Source of the DNA: Pyropia yezoensis | Taxonomy: Eukaryota > Rhodophyta > Bangiophyceae > Bangiales > Bangiaceae | DNA: 64,000 bases | Direction: 5' to 3' | NCBI GenBank assembly: GCA_009829735.1 | Contig: CM020618.1 | Location: 18,275,346-18,339,345 of the forward strand | Shown here: positions 42,601-52,550 of the stretch, piece after piece | Position numbering within the stretch: position 1 is the first letter of the stretch | Layout: every line of letters starts with the position of its first letter | The notes under the pieces: generated by a model | Database searches by the model: none | The model's input: only the letters and a program-made list of their open reading frames with translations | What the model was told of the DNA's origin: nothing | Made by a program: the position numbers and the translations under genes

Positions 42601-43630
42601 TCGCTTCACGAAACTGACGCGAGCGATCCCCCTGGCAGAGGTCACGGCCATGTCGGTCGTGTCCGCCTTCCTGGACCACTGGGTTGCCGCGTATGGCATC
42701 CCAGATAGTACCTTGTCGGACAACGGTCCGCAATTTGCGTCCGTACTGTTCCAAGGAGTGCTGGATATGTTGGGGGTTCGAGCAAACTATGCCACCACCT
42801 CCCACCCTCAAACTAATGGGCAGGTGGAGCGCTTCAACAAAACTATCGTTCGGCAGCTACGCCACTACGTGGGTGAGCACGTCAAGACGTGGGACCAATA
42901 CATCTCTATTTTGACAACTGCCTACAACTCGCAGATTCACTCTTCTACGGGGGAAGTACCCTTTTCTTTTGTGACCCCACGCCGTGTGCGGTCTATAGCT
43001 GTACAGCGGTCACCCCCAAGTAGGGAGGCCGGTGGTCGGACACCTACTCCTACTGAGAGTAAGGCGGAGTTCGCCGCTAGGCTTGAGTTACTTATCCCTA
43101 AAGTCAGGGCTGAGATGGACAAGGCCCAGAAGATTTACAAACGTACCTTCGACAAGAAGGTACGCATTTCCAAGCACGTCCCAAAGCAGGGTGACTGGGT
43201 GCTGGCACATTCGCATACCCCAACTGGGGGTAAGCTGGTGTTCCAAACGAAGGGACCATACCAGGTCCTTCGTACAGATGGACGAAGGTTCACCATCGAA
43301 AGTGACGATGGGGTCCGTACAGTAAACGGACAGGACGTGGCGAAAGTGGCGCCACCTCCTATAGGCGACCCAGCTTGGGCGCGTGCGCCACAAGCATGGC
43401 GTTTGCCTTACCTGCCTGCGGCCAAACAGGGTCCGCAGGAGTACGTGTTCGACAAGTTCGTCGACCACGGGTGGGATGAAGATACCAACCGCCTCATGTT
43501 GAGGGTGCGTTGGTTTGGCTATCGTGCCAAGGATGATACCTGGGAGTATCTAGTGGACCTCCCTGCTGAGAAGGTCCGGGCGTACTGTGCCCGGAACAAC
43601 ATAGACCCTGACCGACCTCCCTCAACGTGA
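39645..43630 (+). pseudogene. pol: E3 pol, two nonsense codons
   Basis: The same domain order as E2: protease (ILDTGSGASLVRKS), RT (FCIDYRKLNES, YLDD), RNase H (DVDASYDQLGC), integrase (HHCC with CTNC; LSDNGPQF; QVERFNKT) and chromodomain (NRLMLRVRWFGYRAKDDTWEY). TAG at 40778-40780 (TAT in E2) and TAG at 42323-42325 (GAG in E2) break it. From about 41040 to 42040 it is almost identical to E2, much closer than elsewhere, which suggests gene conversion or a shared recent source for that segment. Confidence 0.92.
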
Positions 43631-43739
43631 GAGAAGGTCAAGGGGCAGTGCCAAGAGAGTCTTCAAGTCGAAGTGGTATGCAAAATGGCTTTAACTATAG
43701 CCCTTACCCTCTCACTCTAACTGCAATGGCAGCTGCCGA

Positions 43740-44712
43740 CTAGGCACGCATGTTAGCCTCCCCACCCCCGCGACACTCACTCTCACGTGGAGGGGAGCGT
43801 CGCGACCCACGTCGGTGACGTTCACTGCTAGTCGGTGGAGCCGATGGCTCCAAGTCGGAGCCATCGTGACCAACTCGGTCACGTGCGTGGCGACGACTGC
43901 GGCTGTTATCTTTCTTGGTCTTGCGCGCAAGTTGGCGACGCAGACGCCGGACCGACTCGGTCTTGGTCGGGGTGGATGACTCCGACTCGGAGCAAGACAA
44001 CTCGTCTTCCGACACGGATGGAGAACGCCGCGAGTGGCGGCGACGACGACGAGGAGGTGATTACGCCCGGCTCGCCCGACGCTTGCCGCGCCCAAGTGGG
44101 GCCGACAAAGGCATGATGGAGCCGATACGAGCCAACTCGGCCGTCATAAACTCTGCAACCGACTCGCAACTAGCAGTCGAGACGACAGTGCGAACGCGCT
44201 CCTCAAGTTGAGTAGCCTCCGACGTCTGGAGGGTGGCAGCCGACGCGGCCATCCACGACAGAGTGCGCACCAACGTGGTGATTAGCATCTCCGAAGTCAA
44301 GGGCGCGGACGGCAACACTAACTTGGGGTTGGCCGTGAGTAGAGTAGCTCCCAAGTTGGGAGACACAGGCGTGGATGACTTCACCGCGACGCCGATCGGG
44401 ATGTCCCCGTGCGGCTGGAACGGGACAGGAGGAAGAGGAGGGGCTCGCCGACTCGGCGGAGCCGGAGGGTAGCCGCGACTTTGAGTTGGGGCCGCCAGAG
44501 CGCCTTGCGCCAGGTACTCGTGGTGGGTAGCCACACCCATCACCGTCTCCTTGTCCGGGGGTCGCGCATTGTGGCGCTCCACCCCTGGGGCATACGGGTA
44601 GTCCCCGATGCCCAACTCCTCCTTCAATACCACGCGGCCGTCGTGAAGTTCACGACCGACCCAGACGAACTGGCAAAGTGTGCCGTCGTCTTTGGGCCCA
44701 CCGGAAGATCGG
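43740..44712 (-). pseudogene. E3 antisense ORF, C-terminal segment
   Basis: Homologous to the C-terminal half of the E4 ORF: LCQFVWVGRELHDGRVVL, a Pro-rich region, then the Arg/Ser tail. A stop at 44061-44063 precedes the Arg/Ser tail where E4 has Tyr. Cut at 44712 by E4. Confidence 0.8.
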
Positions 44713-45180
44713 TGTGGCAAAAACCACTCGCACACACAGTACCCAAGTTGGGGCGGTGTGCGAGGGCTGCCTCCCGTGTCGGGGGAACCGGAAGAAGTGC
44801 AAGTCGCACACACTCTATCCCTGTTGTGGGGCAATCCCCCCACGGACAAACAAGAAGATGGTGTGTGGTCCAACAGTTTCTTGGTCGGGACGGGGACGCA
44901 GGGCCAAGCCCCGCTGTCCCTCCCCTTATCCCCCCAGGGTCCACTCAGAATCTCGCCACTCAGAATCTCCCACCCCAGCACCTGCCCACCGGGCCACACG
45001 AAAATTCAAGACGATAAATGCAGAAAACCCTCAAATCCAAGTTGGATTTACTACTAAGCTAACTATCCCGAACTTAGGGAATATGGACCCAAATGCAGGG
45101 GGAGGAACGGATCAGGCTAGTGGCCTGCCGCCCCTTGCATGGCACGTGTTGCCCCCTACCTGGGGGTCAATACTGCCACA
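44713..45180 (-). repeat. E4 3' LTR
   Basis: 468 bp, family B in reverse orientation. Confidence 0.95.
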
Positions 45181-45193
45181 CTCCCCTCTCCTC
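45181..45193 (-). other. E4 polypurine tract
   Basis: gaggagaggggag on the minus strand, adjoining the 3' LTR. Confidence 0.85.
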
Positions 45194-45498
45194 AGTTCCG
45201 ACCGACCCGGTCGGCCCTGTGAGGGGGTGCGTAAACGCACGTCTCGGCGTAGGGGGGGACGCGACTTGCTGTCCCCCCTTGAGTACGTAACGCGGATGTG
45301 GAGGCGGTCACGTTGGCCGCCCCTCTCCTCAAGCTTGCCCACTTGGCAGCTTGCTCTCCTCGGTTCACACCTCACCACCACCACCACTTCTCCTTCACCT
45401 TACACGGGGCCACCCCACGCTGGGGAGGCCACCCGTTTACCCACGATCCGAGTCCCCCTCAACTCGAGGCGGGTCTCGTGCCGCGATAGCCAGGACGT

Positions 45499-45519
45499 CT
45501 CTCCCCAACTTGGGGAGAG
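45499..45519 (+). promoter_or_regulatory. Perfect hairpin 2 nt before the antisense ORF start
   Basis: A 10-bp perfect inverted repeat (CTCTCCCCAA and its complement) with a 1-nt loop, ending two bases before the ATG at 45522. Present in E2; partly decayed in E3. It could hinder or regulate ribosome entry, or mark the DNA; inference only. Confidence 0.5.
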
Positions 45520-45521
45520 CC

Positions 45522-47465
45522 ATGGCGACTCCGGGAGTGGAGACGGACTCTCTCGATGAGCGTATGGAGGACACCTCCTACGGTGCAGCGCCTGCCGGGA
45601 CTTCCGGCGGGGGCTCCGCGATCGCTCCGGGGGGTGGGACTCCCGCGTCACCCGGCTTTGGGTTGACGGCAGGATCTCCCCCGGAGGCGGGACAAGTTGT
45701 CCCGCGTGAGGCCTTGGGGCGGTGGTTTTACCCCGCTTGGCCTCTGTATGAGGAGGGGTTGACTGTTCTTCGCTGTGGCCGACTCGGCGCAGCGATGGGT
45801 CGGGTATGGGACCGCCTACGGGAGAAGTATCCCCGTAGGGTCGGGTTCCCTGCCGGCTTCAGGACGGACCAGTTTGCCTTCCTGGACGACGAGGAGGTCG
45901 AGGACGTGCAGCGGGCCAAGGCCATGGTGGACCGCGGGGGAACTATCCCGGGTCCCGGCGACTTGCCGACCTTCACTTGGGACGCGGTGGCAACTCGCCC
46001 CCCGTACCTTCACGAGGCCGATCCGCACACTCATCACTTTGATGTGCGGATGGAGAAGGACTTCCGGCGAGGTCCCTACTTGGTGACCTCGGCTCAACTT
46101 GAGTTTCCTCAGCAGTCTGCTGCCAGTAAGGAGCAATACTACCCGAAGAAGCCCGAGTGGTGGCCTCAAGTTGAGGTCCCCTACGGGTTCCCGGCATTGT
46201 TGCCACGGTTGCTTGACCACTTCGGCTCCGTCATGTTGACGGCTGGCCCTGATCATCTGGTGTGGGCCATGTTGGCCACCCAGTGGCTCCTCGAGGTCAT
46301 GTCGACCTGGGTGTCATGTGTTCAGCGGCGGGGGATGCTCTGGCATCTCCCCCTCCGGCTCATCCAGGGTTTGGAACAGCTCACCCCTCAGCTAGTTGCT
46401 GAGGGGTGCTCGTCAGGACAACTCACTCTACTTGAGGAGATGCTCCGCCTCCACAAGTTTATCGAGTGGGAGAGCATTGAGCACAAGTTGCGCCGCCCCA
46501 CTCGGGGGCCCAAGGACGATGGCGCACTTCGCCAGTTCGTATGGGTCGCTCGTGAACTTCACGACGGCCGTGTGGTCCTACGAGAGGGGTTGGGCATCGG
46601 GGACTACCCGTATGCCCCGGGGGTGGATCGTCACACTGCGCCACCCCCGGACAAGCCCATAGTTATGGCTGTGCCCTCATATGATGACCATATGACTCAA
46701 CCTACTGCGGGGGCCCCAAGTCGGGGTCGCAGTTACACCCGGGTACCGCCACCTCGGCGTGCCCTTCCGCTTCCTCCTGTTCCTTTCCAGCCTCACGGGA
46801 ACATCCCGATCAGCGTGGCCGTGGAGTCATCCACACCGGTGTCTCCCAACTTGGGGGCCACCCTCCTGACGGTATACCCCAAGTTGGTGTTACCGCCCAC
46901 GCCTCTAACCTCAGAGATGATGATCACCACGTTGGTGCGCACCATTTCCTGGTTGGCCGCGTCGACCGCAACCCTCCAAAGTTCCGAGACTCCTCAACTT
47001 GAGGAGCGCGTTCGTACTGCAGTGGCGACCGCGAGTTGCGAGTCGGTGGCGGAGTTTATGACGGCCGAGTTGGCTCGCATTGGGGCTATTATGCCCCAGC
47101 CAACCCCACTTGGGCGTGGCAAGCGTCGTGCGAGCCGGGCATACTCGCCTCCTCGCCGTCGTCGCCGTCACTCGCGGCGCTCTCCCTCCGTGTCGGAAGA
47201 CGAGTTGTCTTACTCCGTCTCGGAGTCCTCTACCCCATCGGAGACGGAGTCTGTCCAGCGTCTGCGTCGCAAACTTGCGCGCAAGACCAGGCAGAAGAGT
47301 AGCCACGGTCGGCGCCACTTGCGCGACCGTGAGGGGCGCGACGGTTCCGACTTGGAGCCGCCGCCCCTTCCAACGAGTGGAGACCGTTATCGGCGTGGGT
47401 CTCGCCGCTCGCCTCCACGTGAGGGCGAGGGCCGTGAAGTGGGAGAGTCTAGCATGCGTGCCTAG
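45522..47465 (+). CDS. Intact antisense ORF (family B aORF), unknown function
   Basis: A 647-residue protein encoded opposite to gag-pol, between pol and the PPT. Starts MATPGVETDSLDERMEDTSY. Residues about 20-85 are Gly/Pro/Ala-rich. About 85-320 looks folded: ALGRWFYPAWPLYEEGL, VWDRLREKYPRRVGFPAG, HHFDVRMEKDFRRGPYLVTS, a hydrophobic helix block (LLDHFGSVMLTAGPDHLVWA), RRGMLWHLPLRLIQGLEQL, and EEMLRLHKFIEWESIEHKL. About 430-525 is Pro-rich with a helix. From about 527 the tail is Arg/Ser-rich (RRRRRRHSRRSPSVSEDELS) and could bind RNA or carry nuclear-localisation signals. No signal peptide or membrane segment, so not an envelope gene. I recognise no family. Copies in E2 and E3 are broken; family A has a homologue. 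The leader (45194-45521) is CT-rich, like the host gene leaders. The in-frame sequence upstream of the Met is not conserved as protein. Confidence 0.8.
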   Translation: MATPGVETDSLDERMEDTSYGAAPAGTSGGGSAIAPGGGTPASPGFGLTAGSPPEAGQVVPREALGRWFYPAWPLYEEGLTVLRCGRLGAAMGRVWDRLREKYPRRVGFPAGFRTDQFAFLDDEEVEDVQRAKAMVDRGGTIPGPGDLPTFTWDAVATRPPYLHEADPHTHHFDVRMEKDFRRGPYLVTSAQLEFPQQSAASKEQYYPKKPEWWPQVEVPYGFPALLPRLLDHFGSVMLTAGPDHLVWAMLATQWLLEVMSTWVSCVQRRGMLWHLPLRLIQGLEQLTPQLVAEGCSSGQLTLLEEMLRLHKFIEWESIEHKLRRPTRGPKDDGALRQFVWVARELHDGRVVLREGLGIGDYPYAPGVDRHTAPPPDKPIVMAVPSYDDHMTQPTAGAPSRGRSYTRVPPPRRALPLPPVPFQPHGNIPISVAVESSTPVSPNLGATLLTVYPKLVLPPTPLTSEMMITTLVRTISWLAASTATLQSSETPQLEERVRTAVATASCESVAEFMTAELARIGAIMPQPTPLGRGKRRASRAYSPPRRRRRHSRRSPSVSEDELSYSVSESSTPSETESVQRLRRKLARKTRQKSSHGRRHLRDREGRDGSDLEPPPLPTSGDRYRRGSRRSPPREGEGREVGESSMRA

Positions 47466-47576
47466 TTGGCAGCTGCCTTTGTTGTGAGAGTGTGAGGGTT
47501 AGGGCTGTAGTTTAAAGCCACTCTGCGTACCACTTCGACTTGAAGCACTCTCTTGGCACTGTTGCTCGGCCTTCCC

Positions 47577-48715
47577 TCACGTTGAGGGAGGGCTGTTAGG
47601 GTCTATCTCGTTCCGGGCACAGTACGCCCGGACCTTCTCAGCAGGAAGGTCCTCCACATACTCCCACGTATCATCCTTGGCTTTGTAGCCAAACCAACGC
47701 ACCCTCAACATGAGGCGGTCAGTATCCTCATCCCAGCCGTGGTCGATGAACTTGTCGAACACGTACTCCTGCGGGCCCTGTTTGGCTGCAGGCAGCGAGG
47801 GCAGGCGCCACGTTTTCAAAGCACGCGCCCAAGCTGGGTCGCCTGCAGGCGGTGGTGCAACTTTGACCACGTCCTGTCCGTTCACTGTGCGGACCCCATC
47901 GTCACTTTCGATGGTGAAGCGCCGCCCATCAGTACGAAGGACCTGGTACGGCCCCTTCGTCTGGAACACCAACTTACCCCCAGTTGGGGTGTGTGAGTGG
48001 ACCAATACCCAGTCACCCTGCTCGGGGACATGCTTGGCGTTGCGCCCCTTTTTGTCAAAGGTACGCTTGTAGCGCTTTTGTGCTTTGTCCATCTCAGCCC
48101 TGACTTTAGGGATGAGGTGTTCAAGCCTAGCAGCGAACTCCGCCTTACTCTCAGTAGGAGTAGGCGTGCTGCCATCATCCTCCCTAGTTGGGAGCGACCG
48201 CCGCACAGCAATAGACCGCACGCGACGGGGGGTCACAAAAGCGAGGGGTACTTCCCCGGTAGATGAGTGAACCTGCGAATTGTAGGCAGTGGTAAGAATA
48301 GAAATGTATTGGTCCCACGTTTTCACATGCTCACTCACATAGTGGCGCAGCTGCCTAACAATAGTTTTGTTGAAGCGCTCCTTGACGAGGGCCCTTGAAC
48401 GGGGCCCTCCCCTATACGGTTGTTGGCGTATAGGGGGTACACCGGGTTTCAACTCGATCCGGTGTTGGGTGGCTCTCATGAGTCCCAATTGACCATCCCA
48501 CAACTTGTGATATTGGTCCAAGAGGCGTTCAACTTGAACCCTCAACCTGGGTGGAACACCCTCCATGTTTACCTGGGGCCGAGGAGAGGCGGCCGACTTG
48601 GCTTGATGCTTCTCCTTTCCGGACCTCGGGTCGCTACTCGCGCCCGCGTTGAGGGTGGCTGCTACTACCGGTCCCTCATGTTGGTCGATATAGCCGAACT
48701 TGGCTCCCGATCAAA
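47577..48715 (-). pseudogene. pol: E4 pol remnant: protease end / RT start fused to integrase end and chromodomain
   Basis: A frame runs from RLRVQVERLLDQYHKLW to RALVKE, then jumps directly to RFNKTIVRQLRHYV of the integrase C-terminal side and the chromodomain (DRLMLRVRWFGYKAKDDTWEY). RT catalytic core, RNase H and the integrase active site are gone. The deletion joins two copies of GGAGC present at both ends in E2, a microhomology junction. Trp in DDTWEY is kept, where E2 has Ser. Confidence 0.92.
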
Positions 48716-49143
48716 GATACTTTCTTTGAGGGTGGCGGGGGTAGCAACTTGCTACGACCCCTGTCACAGGCTCGAGCCCATCACCGACGAGTGAAGGTCC
48801 GCCGTCTTCCACCCGCCTAGTTGGCGACGGCTCTATGCCGAAGTTGAATCCAACCCGAGTGGATCTCGCGGGGACAGTCCTCTCACCTTGGGACGTTCCC
48901 TTTGAGTGTACCACCCGGTGGCCGAAGTGCGAACCACCGGTCCGAGAAAGACCCTCAGGGTGAACACCCGACTGGGTCGGGGTGGCGTACCGCCCGCACC
49001 GATACCCACGGCCCTGCTGGCTGGAGTGCCTCTAGCACCTCCGCGACCCCAGGTACACCCTGTGTCTGGCCAGTATTCAAAGGCGCCGGGGTAAAGTCGT
49101 CACCGGAGAGTTTCCCGAACGTCGGGAGGTCCGATCCAGCCGT
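48716..49143 (-). pseudogene. gag: E4 gag remnant, start codon lost
   Basis: Homologous to the first 140 or so codons of E2 gag. The ATG is ACG (49141-49143), with several further changes. It ends at a deletion junction near 48715 that joins it to the end of the protease, with a few unmatched bases. Confidence 0.8.
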
Positions 49144-49242
49144 GTTGGCTAACGATCCACACGACACAGTCCAAGACCACCGTTCCTCTGAGACAGAGGG
49201 CCCCCTACACCCGGGTGCACCCGGAGGTAAAGTTTACCTCTG

Positions 49243-49260
49243 TCCCCTGCTGCTCCACCA
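49243..49260 (-). other. E4 primer-binding site, tRNA-Ala
   Basis: The 18-nt complement of tRNA-Ala, minus strand, two bases from the 5' LTR. Confidence 0.93.
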
Positions 49261-49262
49261 AA

Positions 49263-49730
49263 TGTGGCAAAAACCACTCGCACACACAGTACCCAAGTTG
49301 GGACGGTGTGCGAGGGCTGCCTCCCGTGTCGGGGGAACCGGAAGAAGTGCAAGTCGCACACACTCTATCCCTGTTGTGGGGCAATCCCCCCACGGACAAA
49401 CAAGAAGATGGTGTGTGGTCCAACAGTTTCTTGGTCGGGACGGGGACGCAGGGCCAAGCCCCGCTGTCCCTCCCCTTATCCCCCCAGGGTCCACTCAGAA
49501 TCTCGCCACTCAGAATCTCCCACCCCAGCACCTGCCCACCGGGCCACACGAAAATTCAAGACGATAAATGCAGAAAACCCTCAAATCCAAGTTGGATTTA
49601 CTACTAAGCTAACTATCCCGAACTTAGGGAATATGGACCCAAATGCAGGGGGAGGAACGGATCAGGCTAGTGGCCTGCCGCCCCTTGCATGGCACGTGTT
49701 GCCCCCTACCTGGGGGTCAATACTGCCACA
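49263..49730 (-). repeat. E4 5' LTR
   Basis: 468 bp, family B, reverse orientation; nearly identical to 44713-45180. Confidence 0.95.
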
Positions 49731-49735
49731 ATCGG

Positions 49736-50706
49736 CGCAACTTGTGCTCGATGCTTTCCCACTTGATGATCTTATGAAGGCGCAGCATCTCCTCGAGTAG
49801 AGTGAGCTGGCCCGACGAGCACCCCTCAGCAACTTGTCGAGGGGTGAGCTGCTCCAAACCTTGGATCAGGCGGGGCGGGAGGCGCCAGAACATCCCGCGC
49901 CTCTGGACGCAGGCCACCCAGGTCGACATGACCTCGAGGAGCCAGATTGTTGCCAACATGGCAAACACTACGTGGTCCGGGCTAGCCGTCAACATGACGG
50001 AGCCAAAATGGTCCACCAACCGCGGTAGTAACGCGGGGAACCCACAAGGGACCTCAACTTGAGGCCACCACTCCGGTTTCTTGGGGTAGAGTAGCTCCTT
50101 GTTTGCCGGCGCTTGTTGCGCAAGCTCAAGTTGAGCCGAGGTCACCAAGTAGGGACCTCGCCGGGTGTCCTTCTCCATCCGCACATCGAAGTGATTGGTG
50201 TGCGGATCGCACGTACGAAGGTACGGGGGGCGAGTTGCCACCGCGTCCCACGTGAAGGTCGGCATGTCGCCGGGGCCCTCGGTGGTACCCCCGCGGGTCA
50301 ATAAGTTCTTGACCCGCTGCACGTCTTCGACCTCTTCGTCGTCGATGAAGGAAAACTGGTCCATCTTGAAGTCGGGAGGGAATCCGACCCTACGGGGGAA
50401 CTTCTCCCTTAGGCGGCCCCATATGCGATCGATCGCTGTGCCAACTCGGCCGTAGCGGATGATCACCAAGCCCTACTCGTATAGGGGCCAGGGTGGGTAG
50501 TACCACCTCCCCAACGCCTCCCGTGGAGTGACGGGGCCTACCTCCGGGGGAAAGCCTGCCGTCAACCCAGAGTCGGGTGGCGCAGGCGTCCCATCCCCCG
50601 GGGCAACCGCGGAGCTCCCGCCGGAAGTCCCGACGGGTGCTACAACGCAAGGCGCATCCTCCATGCGCTCATCGAGGGACTCAGACTCCACCCCGGAGTA
50701 TACCTT
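49736..50706 (-). pseudogene. E3 antisense ORF, N-terminal segment
   Basis: Homologous to residues 1 to about 325 of the E4 ORF (RIWGRLREKFPRRVGFPP, FDVRMEKDTRRGPYLVTS, FGSVMLTASPDHVVFA, RRGMFWRLPPRLIQGLEQL). The start Met is replaced (AAG at 50704-50706), and a TAG near 50470-50472 follows WPLYE. Cut at 49735 by E4. Confidence 0.85.
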
Positions 50707-51046
50707 GCCTCTCCCCAAGGTAGGGAGAGACAACTCCGTCGCAAATGCCCGAGGCCCACCTCGAGTTGAGGGGGACCTGGATCGGGGGTAGACCGGGGGC
50801 CTCCCCAGCGTGGGGTGACCCGGGGAAAGGTGGAGGGGATGAGAAGGTGCGGTGAAGGTGGAGCGAGATGAGGAGGTGCGCGATGCTAGGTGCAAGCTGC
50901 CAAAAGGGCAAGGTTGAGGGGATGGGCGGTCGACGCGACCGCCTCCACGTCGACGTGACGTGCCGGAAGACAGCGAGTTTCGCCCCCGGCGAGTGCAACA
51001 CACGCTTTTATACCCCTTCTCAGGGCCGACCGGGTCGGTCGGAACT

Positions 51047-51059
51047 GAGGAGAGGGGAG
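51047..51059 (+). other. E3 polypurine tract
   Basis: gaggagaggggag directly before the 3' LTR, identical to E2. Confidence 0.85.
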
Positions 51060-51528
51060 TGTGGCAGTATTGACCCCAGGTTGGGGGCAACACTTGCCAT
51101 GCAAGGGACGGCAGGCAACTGGCCTGACCCGATTCTCCCTATGCATTTGGGTTCATATTCCCTAAGTTAGGGATAGCTAGCTTAGTAGTAAGTCCAACTT
51201 GGATTTAAGAGTTTTCTGCACTTTATCGTCTTGAATTTTCGTGTGGCCCGGTGGGCAGGTGCTGGGGTGGGAGATTCTGAGTGGCGAGGTTTTGAGGGAC
51301 CCTGGGGGGATAAGGGGAGGGACAGCGGGGCTTGGCCCTGCGTCCCCGTCCCGACCAAGAAACTGTTGGACCACACACCATCCTCTTGTTTGTCCGTGGG
51401 GGGTTTGCCCCAAACCAGGGACAGAGTGTGTGCGACTTGCACTTCTTCCGGTTTCCCCCCGACACGGGAGGCAGCCCTTGGACACCGACCCAACTTGGGT
51501 GCGGGTGGATCAACCGTGTTTTGCCACA
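51060..51528 (+). repeat. E3 3' LTR
   Basis: 469 bp, family B; followed by the TSD cgcga. Confidence 0.95.
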
Positions 51529-51533
51529 CGCGA

Positions 51534-51991
51534 CGGCGGCGGCGCCCCGGGGGCTAAGCTCGTTCGTCGTCTCCTCCGCATCGCCCACCCTCGTCGGGGC
51601 AGAGACTACCCCTGCAGTGGATGGCGGGGTTTTACGACGGGGGTGCCTGGTCCTAGATGGTCCGCTGTTGCATCTGCCTCCGCGCGGTGGCGGTCGCCTC
51701 GCTGGCCACTATCATGGCGGCCATTGCGACAGCCACCGCACGAGGTACCGCGGTGCCAGCTGCGGCAGCCGCCGTTGCGGGGACAGCGACAGATTCTTGG
51801 AGCCTGACGGACGGGCATGGGCGGCGAGCTGGCACAGCCCGCCCCAGTGCTGGGGCGCGCCCTGGAGGGGGCGGCCGCCTGGCGGCGGCTGCAGCCGCAG
51901 ACGCCATCCATTCGTCATCGGCCGAGAGTGCAGTAGCGGCCACCGTGAGGCTCACGCGTGTGGCCCCCGCCCGCCGGGCAGCCATGCCCCT
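51534..51991. other. Unassigned segment between E3 and E5
   Basis: Continues the sequence before E3 (36155-36483): an Ala/Gly/Arg-rich frame stays open across the E3 target site, but GC-rich DNA does this easily. No recognised domain. Confidence 0.35.
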
Positions 51992-52530
51992 TGTGGGAGC
52001 TTGGGCCGGAATTTGGTACCAATACTTTCGAGATTCGGGTCAAGTAGACTCGACCGGAAGTCGAAATTCACCCGACCCACGATGGTGAGGCTTTTGACTT
52101 CTGGACGGAAATTCTACTAGGACTTCCGACATACTAGGGCAGGGTCATGCTGCTGGTATTTGTTTCTTATGATTTTTGCACGGGAGCCAGACGGATTTCT
52201 ACGCTTTGAGTGCTTCGCGTGTAGAGTGATTTGATTGGTTTGTTCCAGGGTTCATTTTCTGAGTGTTTTGAGGGGTTGCGTGAGCGTGTGAGAAGGGTTG
52301 ATAAGGAGGGACAGCAAGGCGGGGAGAGCCCACCTTGGCTGGCCAAGCAAGTAAACACCGTCTGGCTCCAACACATCTTGTTTGTGCCTTGGTGAGTGGC
52401 CCCGCTCACCACACGCAAGTCGCGTGTTCGGCTGTGTGGAGGTGCTTGCTTCCTGTGTCCTAAGTTGGGCTACCAGCAATACCCCTCTTCCTTCCCTGAC
52501 TCGGGGTTGGTGGTTGGGAGTACTGCTACA
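51992..52530 (+). repeat. Probable E5 5' LTR (fourth LTR type)
   Basis: The end is fixed by TACTGCTACA just before a PBS-like sequence. The start at TGTGGGAG (51992) is the best TG candidate but cannot be proved without a second copy. Not similar to family A or B LTRs apart from the ends. Confidence 0.5.
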
Positions 52531-52532
52531 GT

Positions 52533-52550
52533 TGGTTGATCAGCGGGGGA
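52533..52550 (+). other. E5 primer-binding site, different tRNA
   Basis: TGGTTGATCAGCGGGGGA, placed as in the other elements but complementary to another tRNA 3' end; no such tRNA gene is in the window. Confidence 0.6.

Larger units (their letters stand above)
44713..49730 (-). mobile_element. E4: deleted family B element, minus strand, nested in E3
   Basis: LTRs 49263-49730 (5') and 44713-45180 (3'), TSD atcgg (44708-44712 and 49731-49735). The LTRs differ at about one position by eye, so it is a young insertion. Gag has lost its start codon and most of its length; pol keeps only the end of the protease, the start of RT fused to the end of integrase, and the chromodomain. The antisense ORF is complete. 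A non-autonomous derivative. Confidence 0.96.
36489..51528 (+). mobile_element. E3: family B element carrying two nested insertions
   Basis: LTRs 36489-36956 and 51060-51528, TSD cgcga (36484-36488 and 51529-51533). Interrupted by a solo LTR (37988-38610) in gag and by E4 (44713-49730) in the antisense ORF. About 13 LTR differences by eye mark it as old; gag, pol and antisense ORF all carry nonsense codons. Confidence 0.96.

Noticed and set aside
44409-45057. Plus-strand ORFs spanning the E3/E4 boundary
   Set aside because: They are shadows of the E3 antisense ORF joined to LTR sequence.
45522-47465. Antisense ORF as a retroviral envelope gene
   Set aside because: It is on the opposite strand and has no signal peptide, membrane anchor or fusion-peptide-like segment; its tail is Arg/Ser-rich.
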